This document shows, piece by piece, positions 6,765 through 16,189 of a DNA stretch of 21,090 bases; the first letter of the stretch is position 1, and each line of letters begins with the position of its first letter. This stretch comes from a virus: the IMG/VR virus record IMGVR_UViG_3300005737_000047, positions 1-21,090 of that record. One strand, written 5' to 3'. The position numbers were made by a program, and so were the translations under genes. The notes under the pieces are model-generated. The model worked only from the letters and a program-made list of their open reading frames with translations, ran no database searches and was not told the origin of the DNA.

Positions 6765-8986
6765 CGCTTCAGTTGAAGATGCTGGCCAGCCTCGATGCCA
6801 GTGGCGTCGAACGCGGGGCGCAGGAGGCACAGAGCCATCTGCGGCTTGTCGGCAGCGAAGCAACGAAGACGGGTGCACGGCTTTCTCAGGCACTTGATGC
6901 GCAGTTCGGTATCGGCGGCGCACCTGCCGCGGACCGGGCCCGCGACATCGAGGCCTACGGCGCACAGTTGGATGATCTGCGAGCCAGGTTCAATCCGCTG
7001 TTCGCCCTGCAACGCCGTTATGAGGCAGGCGTCAAGGAGATCGCCGATGCTCATAAGGTTGGCGCGATCAGTGCCAAGGAGGCTGCGAACGCGACAGCAC
7101 AGGCCACCGGCATCTACAAGGCCCAACGGGCAGCGCTCGCAGGATCATCTCAGGTTCTGAGCAAGTTCGGATCTTCCACAAAGCTGGCTGCCCATGAGCT
7201 CAACATCCTTGGCCAGCAGTTTGCCGATGCAGGTGTCCAGATCGCCTCCGGACAATCACTGTTTACTGCCATCCTGCAACAGGGCAGCCAGGTCCAGTTT
7301 CTGCTCGGATCCAAAGGGGTCAATACGATCGGCGGATCGCTCGGCATTCTCAAACAAGGCCTGATCGGTTTTCTGAACCCGATCAATCTTGCGCTGGTCG
7401 GACTGGCTGGTGGGGCAGCTGCCGCCTCCGCGCTTTATCAGGCAGTCGCCAACGACGACACGGCCGAGGACGCTCTGGAGAACCAGAACGAACTGATCCG
7501 GCAGATGGCGGAACGCTACAAAGACGTGAAGGTAGCCCTTGATCAGCTGGATCGTTCGCCGACTCTGACCAACATTGCCCTTGATACGGATGATCTGGAG
7601 CAGCAGCGCGATCTCCTCCAATCCCTGATCATCGAGATCGAGGAGAGTGTTCAAAAGAGCCTGCGCCTTGAAGCCAACGCGCTGACGGCCCTGGCCGAGC
7701 CACTGACACAGGACGCAGCCCTGTTTCGCGCGTTCCAGGATGAGCTCCGGGCAACGGCCGATCAGTTCATCAACGCAGAGGCAGGTGCCGATCAGCTCAT
7801 CGCCCGGCTGATCGAACTCGCCCGGACCGCACCGGACACGGAAAGCGAACAAGCAATCCGGGAGATCATCAAGGAGGCGAGGCAAGCCGACACCGGCTTG
7901 TTCGATCTGGTCAAGCGGCTGAACGAGGTGGAAGCCTCCCTGCGCGGTGTGGATGCTGCCGCAAGTGCCCTCGGATCGATCTCGACAGCGGCCAATAGTC
8001 GGGTCGGATCGGCCTTCGGGATCTTTGAGGAAGAGGCAGCAAGAAAACGGCTGGCGGCTCAACTCAGACCACAGGCAACAAAGAAATCGGAATCCGATCG
8101 CCGGGTCGAGCGAACGCAGGACCTGTTGCGCAGTCAGGATGAGCAACTGGCTCGGCTGCGGCTGGAGACCCGTTTGGTTGGCAGCACGGATGCCGCGCGT
8201 GCCAAGGCCCTCGCAACACTCGAAGCAGAGATCCAGATCCGCGATCTTGGCATCAACGCGCTTGGCACCGAAGCCGAAGCCATTCGGGCCAATGCCCTGG
8301 CGATTGCTGACAGCACCGGCACGCTTGAGCAGAACCAACAGGCCTGGGACACGGTTCGCTCAGCCGGGACAAGTGCGATCGACACGCTGGTGGATCGGCT
8401 GGCGAGCGGTGATCTCTCCGGGGCCATCCAGGCAGTCACCTCTGATCTCTCCCAGATGGTCCTGATGCTGGGTGCAGCCAATCCTTTGAAGAACGCGCTC
8501 TTCGGCAGCAACCTTCCGACCCTGTCGTCCGCCGGTGGACTGCTGTCTGGCCTCTTGGGTGGTGCGGGCGTTTCCAGCGCGATTTCCGCGGCGACCTTGG
8601 GTCTCTACGACATTGGCGGGGCAACGCCTGCCGGTAATGACAATGACATCGCCGGGTTTGTCCATAAGAACGAATATGTCTTCGATGCCAAGTCGACACG
8701 GGCCATCGGCGTGCCAGTGCTGGAGGCTATGCGCAAGGGTTCTCTTAGGGGCTATCAGTCCGGAGGCCTGGTGACCACGGACCCTATGAGCCTGCCCGGG
8801 TTTGTCGGTCAGGCGGGGCTCGGGAACGCTCAAAATGCCCGGCCAAATGCCGTGGCCGCCGGGGAAGATCGCGGCAATGTCACCATCAACATCACGACGC
8901 CGGATGCCCAGAGCTTCCGAGCCGCCCGCACCCAGATCGCCGGTGAGTTCGCCCGTCTGACCGCACGTGGGCAGCGGGGGATGTAA
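6761..8986 (+). CDS. Tail tape measure protein
   Basis: A 741-residue, Ala/Gln-rich, largely helical protein that sets tail length. Residues 1-190 are predicted coiled coil. A hydrophobic glycine-rich stretch lies at about 194-226 (GFLNPINLALVGLAGGAAAA), as in tape measures that insert into the host membrane. Long helical segments follow to about residue 540. Near residues 630-670 the typical C-terminal signature appears: GFVHKNEYVFDAKSTRAIG followed by LEAMRKGSLRGYQSGGLV. At roughly 1.5 angstroms per residue, a value known for tape measures, the tail would be near 110 nm, which is an inference. It overlaps its neighbours (ATGA and TAATG). It is far longer than the GTA tape measure, pointing to a true siphovirus-sized tail. 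Confidence 0.88.
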   Translation: MTLQLKMLASLDASGVERGAQEAQSHLRLVGSEATKTGARLSQALDAQFGIGGAPAADRARDIEAYGAQLDDLRARFNPLFALQRRYEAGVKEIADAHKVGAISAKEAANATAQATGIYKAQRAALAGSSQVLSKFGSSTKLAAHELNILGQQFADAGVQIASGQSLFTAILQQGSQVQFLLGSKGVNTIGGSLGILKQGLIGFLNPINLALVGLAGGAAAASALYQAVANDDTAEDALENQNELIRQMAERYKDVKVALDQLDRSPTLTNIALDTDDLEQQRDLLQSLIIEIEESVQKSLRLEANALTALAEPLTQDAALFRAFQDELRATADQFINAEAGADQLIARLIELARTAPDTESEQAIREIIKEARQADTGLFDLVKRLNEVEASLRGVDAAASALGSISTAANSRVGSAFGIFEEEAARKRLAAQLRPQATKKSESDRRVERTQDLLRSQDEQLARLRLETRLVGSTDAARAKALATLEAEIQIRDLGINALGTEAEAIRANALAIADSTGTLEQNQQAWDTVRSAGTSAIDTLVDRLASGDLSGAIQAVTSDLSQMVLMLGAANPLKNALFGSNLPTLSSAGGLLSGLLGGAGVSSAISAATLGLYDIGGATPAGNDNDIAGFVHKNEYVFDAKSTRAIGVPVLEAMRKGSLRGYQSGGLVTTDPMSLPGFVGQAGLGNAQNARPNAVAAGEDRGNVTINITTPDAQSFRAARTQIAGEFARLTARGQRGM

Positions 8987-9612
8987 TGGCTGATTTTGAT
9001 GAGGTGCAATTCCCGGTCATCGTGGCGCGCGGGGCAAGCGGTGGGCCCGAGCGGCGCACGGAGATTGTCGAACTGGCCTCCGGCCATGAGGAGCGCAACA
9101 CGCCCTGGGCAGACAGCCGGCGCAGCTATGATGTTGGCTCCGGCATTCGGAGCGCCGATGATCTGGCGGATGTGGTTACCTTCTTTGAGGCCCGGTCCAG
9201 CCGCCTGCGGGGCTTCCGCTTCAAGGACTGGTCGGACTTCAAGTCCTGCAAACCGTCTGAGGCGATCTCCTATGAGGATCAGTTCCTGGGGGCAGCTGAC
9301 GGCGTGACCACAAGTTTCCAGCTGGTGAAGGCCTATAGCTCGGGCGGTCGCACCTGGACACGGGAGATCTCCAAACCGGTGGCTGGAACCACCGTGATCG
9401 CTGTTGGCGGGGCGGCTCAACCCTCCGGTTGGTTGGTCGATACCACCAGCGGGCTGATCACCTTCGACGTCGCCCCGGCTTCCGGCAATGTCACTGCCGG
9501 TTTTGAGTTCGACGTGCCATGCCGCTTCGACACGGATCAGCTGCAGACCACTTTGCGCATTCATCGCCTCGGCGAGATCCGCGCCATTCCAATTGTGGAG
9601 GTGCGCGTATGA
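8986..9612 (+). CDS. DUF2460 distal tail protein (GTA ORFg12-like)
   Basis: A 208-residue protein of the DUF2460 family, known in the Rhodobacter GTA as the distal tail subunit joining tube and tip. It starts MADFDEVQFPVIVARGASGG, and the characteristic block is RNTPWADSRRSYDVGSGIRS, then VVTFFEARSSRLRGFRFKDW. Later it has TTSFQLVKAYSSGGRTWTRE and the terminal TTLRIHRLGEIRAIPIVEV, which relatives share almost word for word. The start codon overlaps the tape measure stop (TAATG) and its end overlaps the next gene (ATGA). The four tail-tip genes that follow are in the same order as in GTA clusters. Confidence 0.93.
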   Translation: MADFDEVQFPVIVARGASGGPERRTEIVELASGHEERNTPWADSRRSYDVGSGIRSADDLADVVTFFEARSSRLRGFRFKDWSDFKSCKPSEAISYEDQFLGAADGVTTSFQLVKAYSSGGRTWTREISKPVAGTTVIAVGGAAQPSGWLVDTTSGLITFDVAPASGNVTAGFEFDVPCRFDTDQLQTTLRIHRLGEIRAIPIVEVRV

Positions 9613-10505
9613 AGACGGTTCCCACCGCCATGCAGGCCGCTCTCGATGGCCGGGCAACCACCCACGCCAGATGCTGGAAGGTGGAACGGCGCGACGGCAC
9701 CCTGTTCGGCTTTACCGATCACGACCGAGCCCTGACCATCGCCGGTCTTTCCTATGAGGCCGCGACCGGCTTCACCGCCACATCCATCGAATCCAGCCTT
9801 GGGCTGGCGGTCGACAATCTGGACGTCGAAGGAGCGCTGTCCTCGGCCTCGATCACGGAAGACGACATCGCCCGCGGGTTTTGGGACGATGCGGTGATCG
9901 AGGTCTGGCTCGTTGACTGGACCGACACGGACAATCGGCTGCTCCTGCGCAAAGGCAACATTGGCGAGATCTCCCGAGGCCCGACTGCCTTCATGGCCGA
10001 ACTGCGCGGGTTGGCGCACCGGCTTGGCCAGACCACGGGCCGTCAGTTCGACCGGACCTGCTCCTGGGACCTGGGCGACGGCAAATGCAAGGTCGCTTTG
10101 GCCGGCTGGATCTCGACTGGCGTGGTTGTGACGGTCTTTGATTTCCGCAGCTTCACCGCCTCCGGCCTGGGGGGCAAAGACGACGGGTTGTTTCAGCGCG
10201 GACTTGTGACCTGGACCAGCGGTGCAAATAGCGGCCTTCAAATGGAGGTTAAACGGCATTCAAAGCCAAATCCCGACATAGATGGAACGGTGACCCTTGA
10301 ACTGGTGCTGCCCATGGCCGATGCCATCGAGGCCGGAGATGACTTCAGCATCCAGGCCGGTTGCGACAAGACCTGGGCAACCTGTCAGTCCCGGTTCGGC
10401 AACGGCGACAACTTCGGCGGCTTTCCCCATATGCCCGGCAACGAGATCGTCATTGGCTATGCAGACAAGGACGATCTGAACGATGGCGGGAGCCTGTTCA
10501 CATGA
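9609..10505 (+). CDS. DUF2163 tail hub protein with likely Fe-S site (GTA ORFg13-like)
   Basis: A 298-residue protein of the DUF2163 family with the BR0599-like C-terminal domain, the hub of the GTA tail tip. The N-terminal domain has RCWKVERRDGTLFGFTDHDR and the 'VDNLDVEGAL' segment. The C-terminal domain has four Cys: C151 and C160 (CSWDLGDGKC) and C252 and C259 (CDKTWATC), followed by FGNGDNFGGFPHMPGNE, a strong family signature. A C-x8-C ... C-x6-C arrangement recalls the [4Fe-4S] ligands of lambda tail-tip protein L; metal binding here is inferred. ATG 9609 overlaps the previous stop by four bases and fits the usual MKTVP opening. Confidence 0.92.
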   Translation: MKTVPTAMQAALDGRATTHARCWKVERRDGTLFGFTDHDRALTIAGLSYEAATGFTATSIESSLGLAVDNLDVEGALSSASITEDDIARGFWDDAVIEVWLVDWTDTDNRLLLRKGNIGEISRGPTAFMAELRGLAHRLGQTTGRQFDRTCSWDLGDGKCKVALAGWISTGVVVTVFDFRSFTASGLGGKDDGLFQRGLVTWTSGANSGLQMEVKRHSKPNPDIDGTVTLELVLPMADAIEAGDDFSIQAGCDKTWATCQSRFGNGDNFGGFPHMPGNEIVIGYADKDDLNDGGSLFT

Positions 10506-10954
10506 GCAATCCGCTCGGCAGCCAGATTGTTGCCGCCGCCCGAAGCTGGATCGGCACGCCCTATGTCCATCAGGCAGCAACGAAGGACGCCGGCTGCGAT
10601 TGTTTGGGTCTCGTGCGCGGTGTCTGGCGGGAGGTCTTGGGAACCGAGCCGGAGACGCCTCCACCCTATACGCGGGACTGGGCCGAACGGTCAGGACGGG
10701 AGACCTTGAAGGAAGCAGCGTGCCGGCACATGGAGGCGGTGCCGGTCGACCAGGCAGGTCCTGGTGACGTCTTGCTGTTCGCCTTCAAGGCGGGCCTACC
10801 CGCCAAACACTGCGCGGTCCTGACCACTCCGATCGATGGTCCTGCTCCTCGGATCATCCATGCACATGAGCACCTGCCAGTGGCTGAAGTCGCACTGGTG
10901 CCGGGATGGCGGCGGAAGATCCGCTTTGCCTTCCGCTTTCCGGGAGCGTGCTGA
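10502..10954 (+). CDS. NlpC/P60 tail-tip cell-wall peptidase (GTA ORFg14-like)
   Basis: A 150-residue protein of the NlpC/P60 cysteine peptidase family, which cuts peptidoglycan peptides to help DNA entry. The opening VAAARSWIGTPYVHQA is typical. The nucleophile is Cys34 in the D-C-x-G box (GCDCLGLVRGVW), and the first catalytic His is His103 in PAKHCAVL; a second polar position is likely in IIHAHE near residue 120. The helper motif PGDVLLF lies between. All catalytic elements are present, so it should be active. It sits between hub and host-specificity genes as in GTAs, coupled by ATGA and TGATG overlaps. No signal peptide is seen, in keeping with a virion component. Confidence 0.93.
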   Translation: MSNPLGSQIVAAARSWIGTPYVHQAATKDAGCDCLGLVRGVWREVLGTEPETPPPYTRDWAERSGRETLKEAACRHMEAVPVDQAGPGDVLLFAFKAGLPAKHCAVLTTPIDGPAPRIIHAHEHLPVAEVALVPGWRRKIRFAFRFPGAC

Positions 10955-13900
10955 TGGCGACACTTGTCCTCGGCGCAGCTGCGACAGCCTTCTCCGGCGC
11001 CATCGGCGCGGGCTCATTTACCTCGGCTTTGATCTCAGGCGCGGCGACCGTTGCCGGAGCCTATGCGGATAATCTTCTGGCCTCGGCCCTGTCACCGACG
11101 CAGCGCCAGTCCGTGGAAGGCCCAAAGATTTCTGATCTGCGTCTGCAGACATCGACCGAAGGGGCTGCTCTGCCGGACGTCTTTGGCCGGGTGCGGATTG
11201 CCGGTCAGGTGATCTGGGCGACACGGCTCAGGATGGAAGTCTCCACCTCAACAGAGACAGTTGGTGGCAAGGGGCTGGGCGGCGGCCAGAAGGTCAGCAC
11301 GACGACTTATCAGTATTTTGCCAGTTTCGCGGTCGGTCTCTCCGAAGGACCGATCATCGGCATTGGCCGGGTCTGGGCCGATGGCAAGCTGCTCGACCTG
11401 ACCGGGATCACCTACCGCGTCCATGTCGGGTCTGAAGATCAGCAGCCTGATCCCTTGATCGAGACAAAGGAAGGCAGCGCGCCCGCCTATCGCGGCACGG
11501 CCTATGTGGTCTTCGAGGACCTGTCGCTGGAGGGCTTCGGCAACCGCATTCCCCAGCTGGAGTTCGAGGTCTTCAGACGTGTCGGCCAATCCGTCGAAGA
11601 CGAGATCCAGGGCATGGTGGTGATCCCCGGCGCCGGCGAGTGGGTCTATGCAACAGAACCCGTGCGCAAGAACGATGCAGAGACCGAAGGCGCGACCACA
11701 CCTGAGAACGTCAACAACCAGATCGGCGGCACGGACTGGTCGGTGGCGATCGACGATCTGGAACGGACCTGTCCGAACGCCAAATCGGTTCTGCTTGTGG
11801 TCGCCTGGTTCGGTACAGACCTGAGGTGTGGCTCTTGCCAGATCCGGCCCGGGGTCGAGTTCGGCGACGAGAAGACCAACGAGCCCCTGAGCTGGTCCGT
11901 CCACGGCGAGACAAGAGACACAGCCTATGTGGTCTCGCGAGACGCAGGCGATGATGACCGGCCAGCCTATGGCGGCACACCCTCGGACCAGTCGGTGGTT
12001 CAGGCCATTCGGGATCTTAGGGCACGCGGCATCGATGTGGTGCTTTATCCCTTCATCCTGATGGATATTCCAGATGGCAACGGCTTGCCGGATCCTTATG
12101 GCGAAGCCGAGCAGGCAGTTCTGCCCTGGCGAGGGCGCATCACCTGCCATCCGGCAACCGGACAGCCAGGCACCGTCGACAAGACAGCTGCAGCTGGAAC
12201 GCAGGTCGATGCGCTGTTCGGGTCTGTCACTGCGAACCAGATCAGCGTCTCGATCAATTCCGATAGTGGCGCCGTCAGCACCTCCTACAGCGGACCGTCC
12301 GAATGGTCGCTCAGGCGCATGGTGCTGCACTACGCAAAGCTCTGCGCGGCACTGAACGCGGAAGAGGCAGGCACCGTCAGCGGCTTTGTCATGGCCTCGG
12401 AACTGCGCGGTCTGACGACGATCCGCAGTTCGGCCTCAGGTTTTCCGGCAGTCGCCCAACTCGTGGCGCTGGCTGGAGATTGCCGATCGGTATTGGGCAG
12501 TTCCGTGTCGCTGACCTATGCCGCCGACTGGTCAGAATATCGCGGCTTCGATGCTGGCGATGGCTCGGGCGATTTCTTCTTCCATCTGGATCCGCTCTGG
12601 GCCAGCTCTGACATCGATGCGGTGGCGATCGACAATTACATGAAGCTCTCCGACTGGAGGGACGGCACCACGCATCTGGATGCACTGGACGGCTGGTCCT
12701 CGATCCATGATCCGGAGTATCTCAAGAGCAATGTCGAAGGCGGCGAGGATTACGACTGGTACTATGCCAGCGAGGCCGATCGGACCAATCAGATCAGGAC
12801 GCCGATCACCGATGGATCTGGCAAGCCGTGGGTCTACCGGGCGAAGGACTTCCGGAACTGGTGGCTGAACCAGCACCATGATCGGCCGGGCGGTGTCGAA
12901 AGCGGATCACCAACATCCTGGGTGCCACAATCCAAGCCGATCTGGTTCACCGAATACGGCTTCCCATCCGTCGACAAGGCCACCAACCAGCCGAACGTCT
13001 TTGTCGATCCAAAGTCCTCGGAAAGCGCCTGGCCGTATTTCTCGAACCGGCAGCGCTCGGACGCAATCCAGCGGCGGGGCATCGAGACCGTGCTGCGCTA
13101 CTGGGATTCGGAGGAAGGCAACAATCCGGTTTCCGGCATCTATGGCGACCGCATGCTGGATCTCTCCCACTCCTTCCTCTGGACCTGGGACGCGCGGCCT
13201 TATCCGGCCTGGCCGTATCAATCGGAGATCTGGGGCGACGGCGACAACTGGCCGCTTGGGCATTGGGTCCAGGGCAAGTTCGGCGCGGTCGACCTGGCCG
13301 AGCTGGTGGCTTACATCTGCGCATCCGTTGGCTTTACAGACATCGATGTTTCGCAGCTTCAGGGCGTCGTCACCGGCTGGCAGCGGGCGTCGATCACGAC
13401 ACCGCGGGCCCAGCTGCAGACACTGGCACAGCTTTACAGGTTCGACGCTGTCGAGAGCGAAGGCCTGATCCGCTTTGTCCCGCGGGGCGGAGCGACAAAG
13501 GCCACCATCGACGAACAGGATCTGGCAGCGCCCGATCGCAAGCAGGCCGACTGGTCGATGACACGAGCCCAGGAGACGGACCTGCCGATCCGGGCATCAC
13601 TGTCTTACTTCGATGCGGAGAGCGACTATCGCCAGACCAGCTCCAATGCCGGACGGCTGACGGGGTCTTCGGAACGGATCGAAAGCGTGTCCGCACCTGC
13701 CGTGATCGAGACGGCGGAAGCTGAAGGCATGGTCGAGGCGTGGCTGCTGGAACGTTGGGGCGGGCGGGAACAAGCGAGCTTTGCTTTGCCTCCCTCGATG
13801 ATCCGGCTGGATCCGACCGACACGGTGGCGCTTGAGGCAGGCGGCAGGTCAAGGGATCTGCGCCTTTCACGCATCATCGATGCAGGGGCCCGGCAATGTG

Positions 13901-14904
13901 AGGCGGTCGCCGTCGAACGGTCGATCTATTCGATCCAGCGCGGCACATCGCGGCCCGTGTCGCCCGATACCGTGCCGAGCTATGGACCGGCGGTGTTGGA
14001 GGTTCTGGATCTGCCGGTGATCGAGGAAACGCAGGTTGAGCATCGGCCCTGGCTTGCCGCTACGGCCAGTCCCTGGGCGGGTGTTCGCGTACTTGAGGGA
14101 AGCCGCGCAGTCGGCAGTGTGATTGCACCGGCAACGCTCGGGGTGACGACAACGGATCTGGCGAGTGGCACACCGTATCGCTTTGACCGAGCAAACGCCC
14201 TGACGGTGAAGCTCGCCTATGGCACGCTGGCGTCTGTCTCCGAGGATGAGCTTCTTGAAGGCACAAACAACGCCCTGGCGATCCAGAACGCGGACGGTGA
14301 CTGGGAGATCCTGCAATTCGCCACCGCCGACCTGGTCGCGGCGCAAACCTGGCAGCTGTCCGGACTCCTGCGCGGTCGGCGCGGGACGGAACATGCCATG
14401 CGGGATCCGGTTGTTGCTGGCGCACGCGTCGTGTTGCTCGATGGCGCCCTGACCCAGGCCGATGTGCCTTTGTCAGATCGGGGCATTGAGCGCGCCTGGA
14501 GCTATGGGCCGGCACCTGCAGCCTCGACGGACAGCAGCTTTAGAGACCGTTCAAACACCTTTGAAGCGGTGGCTCTAAAGCCGTTTGCGCCGGCGCATCT
14601 GGCAGGAAGCAGGAATCCAACGGGGGATCTGGCCATCTCCTGGGTTCGGAGGGCGCGCAAGAATGGAAGTTGGCAGGATGGCGCCGATGTTCCGCTCATA
14701 GAGGTTCAGGAGGCCTATGAGCTCGAGGTACTCTCGGGCGCCACCGTTGTCCGGACAGCCGTCAATCTAACTGCTCCGTCTTGGACCTATGTGGTCGCCG
14801 ACCAGATCGCCGACTTCGGGTCAGTCCAGTCCGCTCTCACCATCCGCGTCTATCAGATCTCCGACACCGTTGGCCGTGGAACTCCCAAGGAGGAAACCCT
14901 ATGA
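10954..14904 (+). CDS. GTA TIM-barrel host-specificity tail protein (ORFg15-like)
   Basis: A 1316-residue tail-tip protein, about the length of the GTA megatron protein (roughly 1300). It starts with a Gly/Ala-rich hydrophobic stretch (LVLGAAATAFSGAIGAGSF), as relatives do, then the VFGRVRIAGQVIWA and YFASFAVGLSEGPI segments. The TIM-barrel glycosidase-like domain spans roughly residues 410-740. Visible landmarks are VAIDNYMKLSDWRDG with Asp560 and the IWFTEYGFPSVDKATNQPN motif with Glu667, the usual acidic pair. A Phage-tail_3-like region follows near 790-960. ATG 10954 was chosen for the TGATG overlap and the GGGAG ribosome binding site at 10942-10946. In GTAs it forms the central spike and binds the cell surface; sugar cleavage is suspected but unproven. 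Confidence 0.92.
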   Translation: MATLVLGAAATAFSGAIGAGSFTSALISGAATVAGAYADNLLASALSPTQRQSVEGPKISDLRLQTSTEGAALPDVFGRVRIAGQVIWATRLRMEVSTSTETVGGKGLGGGQKVSTTTYQYFASFAVGLSEGPIIGIGRVWADGKLLDLTGITYRVHVGSEDQQPDPLIETKEGSAPAYRGTAYVVFEDLSLEGFGNRIPQLEFEVFRRVGQSVEDEIQGMVVIPGAGEWVYATEPVRKNDAETEGATTPENVNNQIGGTDWSVAIDDLERTCPNAKSVLLVVAWFGTDLRCGSCQIRPGVEFGDEKTNEPLSWSVHGETRDTAYVVSRDAGDDDRPAYGGTPSDQSVVQAIRDLRARGIDVVLYPFILMDIPDGNGLPDPYGEAEQAVLPWRGRITCHPATGQPGTVDKTAAAGTQVDALFGSVTANQISVSINSDSGAVSTSYSGPSEWSLRRMVLHYAKLCAALNAEEAGTVSGFVMASELRGLTTIRSSASGFPAVAQLVALAGDCRSVLGSSVSLTYAADWSEYRGFDAGDGSGDFFFHLDPLWASSDIDAVAIDNYMKLSDWRDGTTHLDALDGWSSIHDPEYLKSNVEGGEDYDWYYASEADRTNQIRTPITDGSGKPWVYRAKDFRNWWLNQHHDRPGGVESGSPTSWVPQSKPIWFTEYGFPSVDKATNQPNVFVDPKSSESAWPYFSNRQRSDAIQRRGIETVLRYWDSEEGNNPVSGIYGDRMLDLSHSFLWTWDARPYPAWPYQSEIWGDGDNWPLGHWVQGKFGAVDLAELVAYICASVGFTDIDVSQLQGVVTGWQRASITTPRAQLQTLAQLYRFDAVESEGLIRFVPRGGATKATIDEQDLAAPDRKQADWSMTRAQETDLPIRASLSYFDAESDYRQTSSNAGRLTGSSERIESVSAPAVIETAEAEGMVEAWLLERWGGREQASFALPPSMIRLDPTDTVALEAGGRSRDLRLSRIIDAGARQCEAVAVERSIYSIQRGTSRPVSPDTVPSYGPAVLEVLDLPVIEETQVEHRPWLAATASPWAGVRVLEGSRAVGSVIAPATLGVTTTDLASGTPYRFDRANALTVKLAYGTLASVSEDELLEGTNNALAIQNADGDWEILQFATADLVAAQTWQLSGLLRGRRGTEHAMRDPVVAGARVVLLDGALTQADVPLSDRGIERAWSYGPAPAASTDSSFRDRSNTFEAVALKPFAPAHLAGSRNPTGDLAISWVRRARKNGSWQDGADVPLIEVQEAYELEVLSGATVVRTAVNLTAPSWTYVVADQIADFGSVQSALTIRVYQISDTVGRGTPKEETL

Positions 14905-15629
14905 CGTCGACCGCACGCCTGCAGCTGCCGCTGATTGCCGCGAGCCAGTCCCAGAAGGAAGTCACCCACAACGAGGCGCTGACAAGGCTCGACATCCTGG
15001 CGCATCTGACGATCCTAGACCGGGACCTGAGCGTGCCGCCAGGCGCGCCGGGTGAGGGGGATGCCTATCTGGTTGCGAGCGGCGCAATGGGAGAGTGGGT
15101 CGGGCAGGACAGCAAGATCGCGACCTATGTGGACGATGCCTGGGCCTTCTATGTGCCCTACATCGGACTTCTGGCCTTCGTCGCCGATGAAGGCACACTC
15201 GCTGTATGTACCTCTATTGGTTGGCGGGATTACGGCGCGCTGCTTTCAGAGGTCGCTGTCGTGTCGCAAACCGCCTCTGGGGCGCAAAGCCGGATCTGCA
15301 CGGTGGAGGAAGAACTCAACGGATTGAGCGGAGCCAGTGTCGACACATCCATCGTCATTCCAAACCGCGCGGTTGTCTGGTGCGTGTCGACCAGGACATC
15401 GACTGCCATCACCGGGGCAGCGTCCTATGACTGCGGGATTGTCGGGGAGACATCCAAGTTCGGTGGCTCGCTAGGGATCGCTGAAGGCTCGACCAATGCC
15501 GGAGTGATCGGGCCGCAGGCGTTTTATTCGGACACGGCGCTGCGCTTGAGCGCGAATGGCGGGAGCTTTACTGCAGGCGCGGTGAAGGTGGTGTTGCATT
15601 ACATGCTGCCGGTCGTGCCGGGAGCGTGA
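14901..15629 (+). CDS. DUF2793 tail fibre-like protein
   Basis: A 242-residue protein whose first 100 residues are a clear DUF2793 domain: ARLQLPLIAASQSQKEVTHN, EALTRLDILAHLTI, PPGAPGEGDAYLVAS and DSKIATYVDDAWAFYVP. The C-terminal part is beta-rich and Gly/Ser/Ala-rich (YDCGIVGETSKFGGSLGIAE and so on), a common make-up for receptor-binding tips. DUF2793 proteins occur at the end of GTA-type tail modules and at least one GTA fibre belongs to this family. An AAGGAGG ribosome binding site (14887-14893) stands seven bases before the ATG, and it overlaps the previous gene by four bases. It is the last gene of the late operon; a convergent gene ends eight bases away and no terminator is evident. 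Confidence 0.85.
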   Translation: MTSTARLQLPLIAASQSQKEVTHNEALTRLDILAHLTILDRDLSVPPGAPGEGDAYLVASGAMGEWVGQDSKIATYVDDAWAFYVPYIGLLAFVADEGTLAVCTSIGWRDYGALLSEVAVVSQTASGAQSRICTVEEELNGLSGASVDTSIVIPNRAVVWCVSTRTSTAITGAASYDCGIVGETSKFGGSLGIAEGSTNAGVIGPQAFYSDTALRLSANGGSFTAGAVKVVLHYMLPVVPGA

Positions 15630-15637
15630 GGCGCAGA

Positions 15638-16189
15638 TTATCTGATGTTTGCTCGTGCTCTTGCGAACGCTGCCTTTGCACTTGCTAAAGAGATTCGTTT
15701 TCGATCGTCGTAGAGGCTGCGGGTATCAATGTAGCACTCCGTCTTGGAACACATTTCATCCATAAATTGGAATGTTCGGCGATTAGTCCCATCGAATGAA
15801 ACGCCAAACAGAATATGCCCCTCACCTGCAGCAATGACTTCGCCATCCTTAAGGACTGACAAAAATGTGGGCAGATCATTCTGCGGTTCTTGTAAAAAAG
15901 TTATTGTGTCCTCCCTAAGAAGCTCGATGCTTCTCGGATCTGTGATGTCAAAGTTGCCATAGCTCAATTGAAAGCTCTCGACGATGGCAGGTCCGGTTCC
16001 GCTGTTCTTTAGATAAACACCATAATAAACTCCCCCATCACGATCAGAGCAAACTTTCCGCATGTCTAGATCGAGCAGAGGCGTAACGGATTGCTTATTG
16101 TGCTGCCTCATGAAATACGTGTTCATGATCGAAACGCCCAATGCGCATAGTGCTACTACAGCTGCAGCACCGCCAATGAGTAGGTCCAA
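15638..16189 (-). CDS. Single-pass membrane protein of unknown function
   Basis: A 183-residue protein on the minus strand with TTG start at 16189. That start was chosen because GGAGG (plus-strand 16195-16199) stands five bases before it and the protein then begins with a transmembrane helix (DLLIGGAAAVVALCALGVSI). A longer form from 16357 would overlap the divergent gene and bury the helix. After the helix comes a basic RQHNKQSVTPLLDLD, a phrase seen in many small bacterial membrane proteins of unknown role. The soluble beta-rich domain (YYGVYLKNSGTGPAIVESFQ) is probably cytoplasmic. It ends facing the tail operon and is divergent from the defence operon. Base composition is lower in GC than the phage genes. 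Function unknown. Confidence 0.7.
   Translation of the reverse strand: MDLLIGGAAAVVALCALGVSIMNTYFMRQHNKQSVTPLLDLDMRKVCSDRDGGVYYGVYLKNSGTGPAIVESFQLSYGNFDITDPRSIELLREDTITFLQEPQNDLPTFLSVLKDGEVIAAGEGHILFGVSFDGTNRRTFQFMDEMCSKTECYIDTRSLYDDRKRISLASAKAAFARARANIR

Noticed and set aside
7256-8338. A 360-codon minus-strand frame opposite the tape measure gene
   Set aside because: It is a GC-rich antisense shadow of a gene with clear tape measure motifs; it has Cys-rich, unfamily-like content.
11248-12330. A 360-codon minus-strand frame opposite the TIM-barrel tail gene
   Set aside because: Shadow of a strongly recognised gene; it has no motifs of its own.
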